A stretch of DNA of 27,285 nt from a virus, in the IMG/VR virus record IMGVR_UViG_3300030012_000828, positions 1 to 27,285 of that record; one strand, written 5' to 3'. The notes under the pieces are model-generated. The model was not told where the DNA came from. It saw nothing but the letters and a program-made list of their open reading frames with translations, and did not search any database. Both the position numbers and the translations under genes were made by a program. Shown here in pieces: positions 24,909-27,285 of this stretch. Every line of letters starts with the position of its first letter. Position 1 is the stretch's first letter.

Positions 24909-25065
24909 ATTTTTTAACCTCTATCTTTCTAATTACTGCACCATCAATATCATAAATAATATCCTGGAATAACTCAGTAACCGCATCCTCGTGCATCTCT
25001 GCTACTATAGGTAGTATTCGTTCTTCCTGATCTATTTCTATTGTTAGTTTAATATTGAACTTCAT
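24901..25065 (-). CDS. 54-residue protein between MazG-like and RNR genes, function unknown
   Basis: This short ORF fills the gap between the MazG-like gene and nrdJ. It starts at ATG 25065, overlapping the MazG-like stop as ATGA. It ends at TAA 24901, overlapping the nrdJ start by eight bases (ATGAATAA). The product (MKFNIKLTIEIDQEERILPI, then VTELFQDIIYDIDGAVIRKI) is acidic and reads as alternating strands and helix, about what a small ferredoxin-like or regulatory domain would give. No membrane span or cysteines are present. The tight overlap on both sides supports it as a real gene. I do not recognise a family. Confidence 0.65.
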   Translation of the reverse strand: MKFNIKLTIEIDQEERILPIVAEMHEDAVTELFQDIIYDIDGAVIRKIEVKKYE

Positions 25066-25418
25066 CTCTTATCGCCACTGCCCTTAATGGTTCCGCGTTC
25101 CATACGGCTGTGAAGTTTATCTAAGTTACATCTAGCTATATATCCCATGTCAAAGTTTAGATCACGACACAAAGCTGCAATGTACCACAGGCAGTCACCT
25201 ACCTCTGCAGCTACATCTTCTCTGTCAAACTTTCCATCCCTTAACATCTTCTTTACTTTGTTGGCTACTTCACCTGCTTCACCTGCGAGTCCTAGCGCAG
25301 GGTAAACTATCTTGTGTTCTTCAGGATAGATAGCAGTCTTACGTGCTTCTATCTGATAGTCACCGAATGTCATTTCGTACATATCTTTCCATGCATTTAT
25401 ATCATCTGCTGTTATCAT
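25062..25418 (-). CDS. mazG: MazG-like nucleoside triphosphate pyrophosphohydrolase
   Basis: The all-alpha NTP pyrophosphohydrolase metal site is visible in this 118-residue protein as E47-A-G-E50 in GLAGEAGEVANKVKK and E72-V-G-D75 in AAEVGDCLWYIAALC. This is the ExxE then ExxD arrangement that binds magnesium. The length fits a single-domain phage MazG-like protein, not the two-domain bacterial form. It would hydrolyse NTPs or dNTPs to monophosphates and so trim aberrant or excess nucleotides, and it has also been proposed to alter host (p)ppGpp levels. Substrate cannot be told from sequence. The gene overlaps both neighbours as ATGA. Confidence 0.88.
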   Translation of the reverse strand: MITADDINAWKDMYEMTFGDYQIEARKTAIYPEEHKIVYPALGLAGEAGEVANKVKKMLRDGKFDREDVAAEVGDCLWYIAALCRDLNFDMGYIARCNLDKLHSRMERGTIKGSGDKR

Positions 25419-25684
25419 TTGTGAAACTCCATGTATCGTTTACGTAGTCTATTAAGATACCATATAGCCTTATCAATATCTTCTAATCCATTTTTATATT
25501 CATGTCTCCATAAATACTTTAATACATTTGCTGCGTGTGGTGCTGTCTTACCAGACATACTTTCTGTCATGGCTTCAATAGCATCAATGCATTCTATACC
25601 TGCTTGGTTATAATGAATAGGTTTGTTTACTGGATCAATAGTATCTTCAATTGTAATTGTTGTTAGTTTTGGGTCTACCTTCAT
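25415..25684 (-). CDS. DUF3310 protein (T7 gp1.7-like nucleotide kinase family)
   Basis: The DUF3310 pattern in this 89-residue protein is P22-I-H24-Y25, GIE at 29-31, N53-x-x-K56-Y57-x-x-R60, and a C-terminal D69-x-x-K72-x-x-W75-Y76-L77. The T7 member gp1.7 has been reported as a nucleotide kinase, so a role in dNTP supply is plausible here, and the neighbouring MazG and RNR genes fit that. The 20-residue N-terminal extension before the motif is not conserved in my recollection. Overlaps on both sides are ATGA. Confidence 0.82.
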   Translation of the reverse strand: MKVDPKLTTITIEDTIDPVNKPIHYNQAGIECIDAIEAMTESMSGKTAPHAANVLKYLWRHEYKNGLEDIDKAIWYLNRLRKRYMEFHK

Positions 25685-26013
25685 GCGCTACCTTTCGTTT
25701 TTGTCCATCTATTAAGTGTGTATACATTACCATCCCTTATAACATCAAGAGGTTCTTCATCTTCTAGCTCCAATTCCATTAAATAATTACGATGTTCCTC
25801 TACTAAATCATACACTTCAGGGTTATCTGTTGCCACATCAAGAAAAGCTGACATCATAGTAGCAACATTCAGCATCTGTGCTTGAATCTTAGGAGGTAAT
25901 ACTGATTCTGTTGATGCAACTAATTCTATATCTACCTCACCCTTCCAATCTTCACCAAAGTCTTTTGGGCGTATAACTATAGCTAATTCATCATCTCCAA
26001 TATCGTGTGTCAT
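25681..26013 (-). CDS. Conserved hypothetical protein, acidic
   Basis: This 110-residue protein begins with a beta-rich part (DDELAIVIRPKDFGEDWKGE, then VDIELVAS). A helical stretch LPPKIQAQMLNVATMMSAFL near 59-78 follows, and then an acidic helix (YLMELELEDEEP). No catalytic motif, cysteine cluster or membrane span is visible. It seems familiar from marine phage replication modules, but I cannot attach a family name. It is coupled to endonuclease I (TAATG at 26013) and to the DUF3310 gene (ATGA at 25681), so it is expressed in the early operon. Confidence 0.6.
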   Translation of the reverse strand: MTHDIGDDELAIVIRPKDFGEDWKGEVDIELVASTESVLPPKIQAQMLNVATMMSAFLDVATDNPEVYDLVEEHRNYLMELELEDEEPLDVIRDGNVYTLNRWTKTKGSA

Positions 26014-26450
26014 TATACTTTCCTTTTTGTTTTTAACTCTACTCGTTTTATTGTAATCTCTTTACCTTTTTCTTTCAGCCAATCTTCAGGAATAACACGA
26101 TGCGCCCACTGAAACTTGTGCTGCTCACACCAATGACAATACCTAGATTTAGCACCCTTGTATAACTTGGCGTTTGCGTTGCTGAATACAAACCTTATAT
26201 CTAACTCAGGGTGCTGCCTCTTTATCTCACGATGCTTACGTCTATCTGCGCTATCGAAGATACCTTTAGTCTCAATGATAATACCATTGTCCAATACGAA
26301 GTCAGGTGTGTAGGTACGATACTTTAAATCTTCCCACTCCACCTTTAATACTTCGTATCTGACTTTACTCTGTCGAGGCTTTAGATATGCAGCAACTTCT
26401 TTTTCAAGACCACTACGATAAGTCTTTCTATGCTTCCTCTTTGGACTCAT
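26013..26450 (-). CDS. T7-type endonuclease I (Holliday junction resolvase)
   Basis: This 145-residue protein aligns by eye along its length with T7 gp3 (149 residues). The catalytic residues E16 in RSGLEKEV, D50 in YTPDF, E60 and K62 in IETKG match T7 E20, D55, E65 and K67, with equal spacing between the last three. Further matches are RRKHREIKRQHPELDIR and the following KLYKG. It resolves branched DNA before packaging and, in T7, helps degrade host DNA. The start at 26450 lies 23 bases inside the upstream gene, and its ribosome binding site is weak, so re-initiation or coupling is likely. Confidence 0.92.
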   Translation of the reverse strand: MSPKRKHRKTYRSGLEKEVAAYLKPRQSKVRYEVLKVEWEDLKYRTYTPDFVLDNGIIIETKGIFDSADRRKHREIKRQHPELDIRFVFSNANAKLYKGAKSRYCHWCEQHKFQWAHRVIPEDWLKEKGKEITIKRVELKTKRKV

Positions 26451-26628
26451 CTTGATTTTCTGTAATTACTCTTGACAGAATTTCAACTCTATCCTTCAAT
26501 AGCTGTAGATTATAAGAAAGTCTTTGGTTCTCACCATTGCAAAAAACTATTTCATTATATGCTTTTATTTGATCTTCGTTGAAGTCATCTGTGTAATATT
26601 CTTTTTCATTTATTGTTATTTTAGCCAT
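26428..26628 (-). CDS. Small helical protein (DUF6447-like)
   Basis: This 66-residue protein begins MAKITINEKEYYTDDFNEDQ and then becomes a helix with LSYNLQLLKDRVEILSRVI. This short hairpin-plus-helix layout is one I recall from phage proteins labelled DUF6447, an unverified recollection. It probably forms a small coiled-coil. The C-terminal 23 bases overlap the endonuclease I start in another frame. The function is unknown. Confidence 0.6.
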   Translation of the reverse strand: MAKITINEKEYYTDDFNEDQIKAYNEIVFCNGENQRLSYNLQLLKDRVEILSRVITENQDESKEEA

Positions 26629-26637
26629 GTTAATCCT

Positions 26638-27285
26638 TTACTCATTTAATAATACATAGTCTACCATTGGTGGGTTTGCAGCGTTTGACTTTACAGCTTC
26701 ACGAGTCTGCAAGTTAGGCCAACACTTATGCTTGTAAGAACAGAACCCACACTCAGATCCCAGCTTTAAGTTACCAGTTAGCTTACGGTAATGTGTCTCT
26801 GGCACTGGCTCAAAGCAACGCTCAAAGGGTTTGTCCTCGTTGATGTAGCCTACCGTATCTTCAATGTTTTCTAGCACTTCAGATTTGTCTATAGAGTTAG
26901 CATCAACATATTTAAACTCACCGTTTGCTTTGTTTACCACCCACCAACCACCTACATCTAATCCTGCAGCTTCAGCATAGCCTACTAGTTGAGCTACGTA
27001 ACCAAAGCTATCACTCTTAGCTAGTGTTTCAAGTGTGTTGAACTTGTTCTTGTATGACCAAGGTGAAGCTGACTTAACATCATCTACCTTACCATCAAGC
27101 ACCATATCGTACTCACCTTTTACTTCTGTGCCATCCTTTAATTTAAGGGTAACACTATCATTGTCTTTGAAGTCTACCTCCGCAGCACGAAGAAGACCCT
27201 TGAACACTGCTTCCACAATGTCACCTATGATCATGTTGATCAAGAAGTGTGGGGGTAGTGGTGTCTTATCTTCAGGGTCATTCTT
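26638..27285 (-). CDS. PD-(D/E)XK nuclease with cysteine cluster (5' end missing)
   Basis: The frame stays open through the end of the window, so this is a partial gene of at least 215 residues. The first codon that could start within it is TTG at 27243, but the in-frame sequence before that (PEDKTPLPPHF) reads like protein, so the true start is outside. MIIGDIVEAVFKGLLRA holds the early Glu. EYDMVLDGKVDDVKSAS holds the metal-binding Asp and the D-V-K motif, and YVAQLVGYAEAAG is the Q-x-x-x-Y motif of RecB/Cas4-type nucleases. C-terminal C-x2-C-x5-C (ECGFCSYKHKCW) suggests three ligands of a 4Fe-4S cluster, the fourth being the upstream Cys in ERCF or one beyond the window. It probably acts as an exonuclease in phage replication or host DNA breakdown. 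Confidence 0.8.
   Translation of the reverse strand, partial: KNDPEDKTPLPPHFLINMIIGDIVEAVFKGLLRAAEVDFKDNDSVTLKLKDGTEVKGEYDMVLDGKVDDVKSASPWSYKNKFNTLETLAKSDSFGYVAQLVGYAEAAGLDVGGWWVVNKANGEFKYVDANSIDKSEVLENIEDTVGYINEDKPFERCFEPVPETHYRKLTGNLKLGSECGFCSYKHKCWPNLQTREAVKSNAANPPMVDYVLLNE

Noticed and set aside
26428-26450. 23-base overlap interpreted as a frameshift between the 66-residue gene and endonuclease I
   Set aside because: Both proteins are complete by length and motif; endonuclease I has all catalytic residues from its own ATG, so ordinary gene overlap is sufficient.
27241-27243. TTG start for the PD-(D/E)XK nuclease at 27243
   Set aside because: The same frame continues without a stop to the window edge with protein-like sequence, so the true start is upstream and the gene is partial.

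Overview
The window is a fragment of a tailed bacteriophage genome and is most likely from a marine podovirus. Every base is coding or in short intergenic gaps, and no gap exceeds about 80 bases. No bacterial housekeeping gene, integrase, tRNA or CRISPR array is visible. The DNA is moderately AT-rich. The gene set combines an adaptor plus nozzle tail pair, very large internal virion proteins, several repeat-rich fibres, a T7 endonuclease I homologue, a DUF3310 protein and a B12-dependent ribonucleotide reductase. This resembles lytic podoviruses of marine alphaproteobacteria such as the HMO-2011-like and cobalamin-RNR (cobavirus-like) groups. That placement is inference from gene content and cannot be settled from this fragment.

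Plus strand, 1-21797, is the virion module. It opens inside the 3' end of a gene that is probably the major capsid protein, followed by a hairpin. Then come a small beta-rich structural protein, a 761-residue fibre, two small repeat or Ig-like structural proteins, a tail adaptor, a nozzle-like protein, a second fibre, and a 656-residue protein built as two copies of a three-domain block. A probable tail-fibre assembly or chaperone protein and a small membrane protein follow. The remainder is the internal-virion or ejection set: proteins of 1090, 550, 147, 185, 616 and 1164 residues. The 550-residue protein carries the cell-wall-degrading GH19-like domain, which appears to be split by an inserted peptidoglycan-binding domain. 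The 147-residue protein is a multi-span membrane protein.

Minus strand, 27285-21821, is a tightly overlapping DNA-metabolism operon read towards the virion module. In transcription order it encodes a partial PD-(D/E)XK nuclease with a probable Fe-S cysteine cluster, a small protein, a T7-type endonuclease I, an unknown protein, a DUF3310 protein, a MazG-like NTP pyrophosphohydrolase, a 54-residue protein, class II RNR (NrdJ), glutaredoxin, a 36-residue membrane peptide, a 63-residue protein, an endonuclease VII-like protein and a 68-residue protein. Most neighbours share stop and start codons (TAATG, ATGA), suggesting translational coupling. Together these genes would degrade and resolve DNA, generate dNTPs and clean the nucleotide pool during replication.

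The two modules converge with only 23 bases between stop codons, and that gap holds a strong intrinsic terminator for the virion operon. No divergent promoter region lies inside the window, so the promoters for both arms must lie outside it or were not recognisable.
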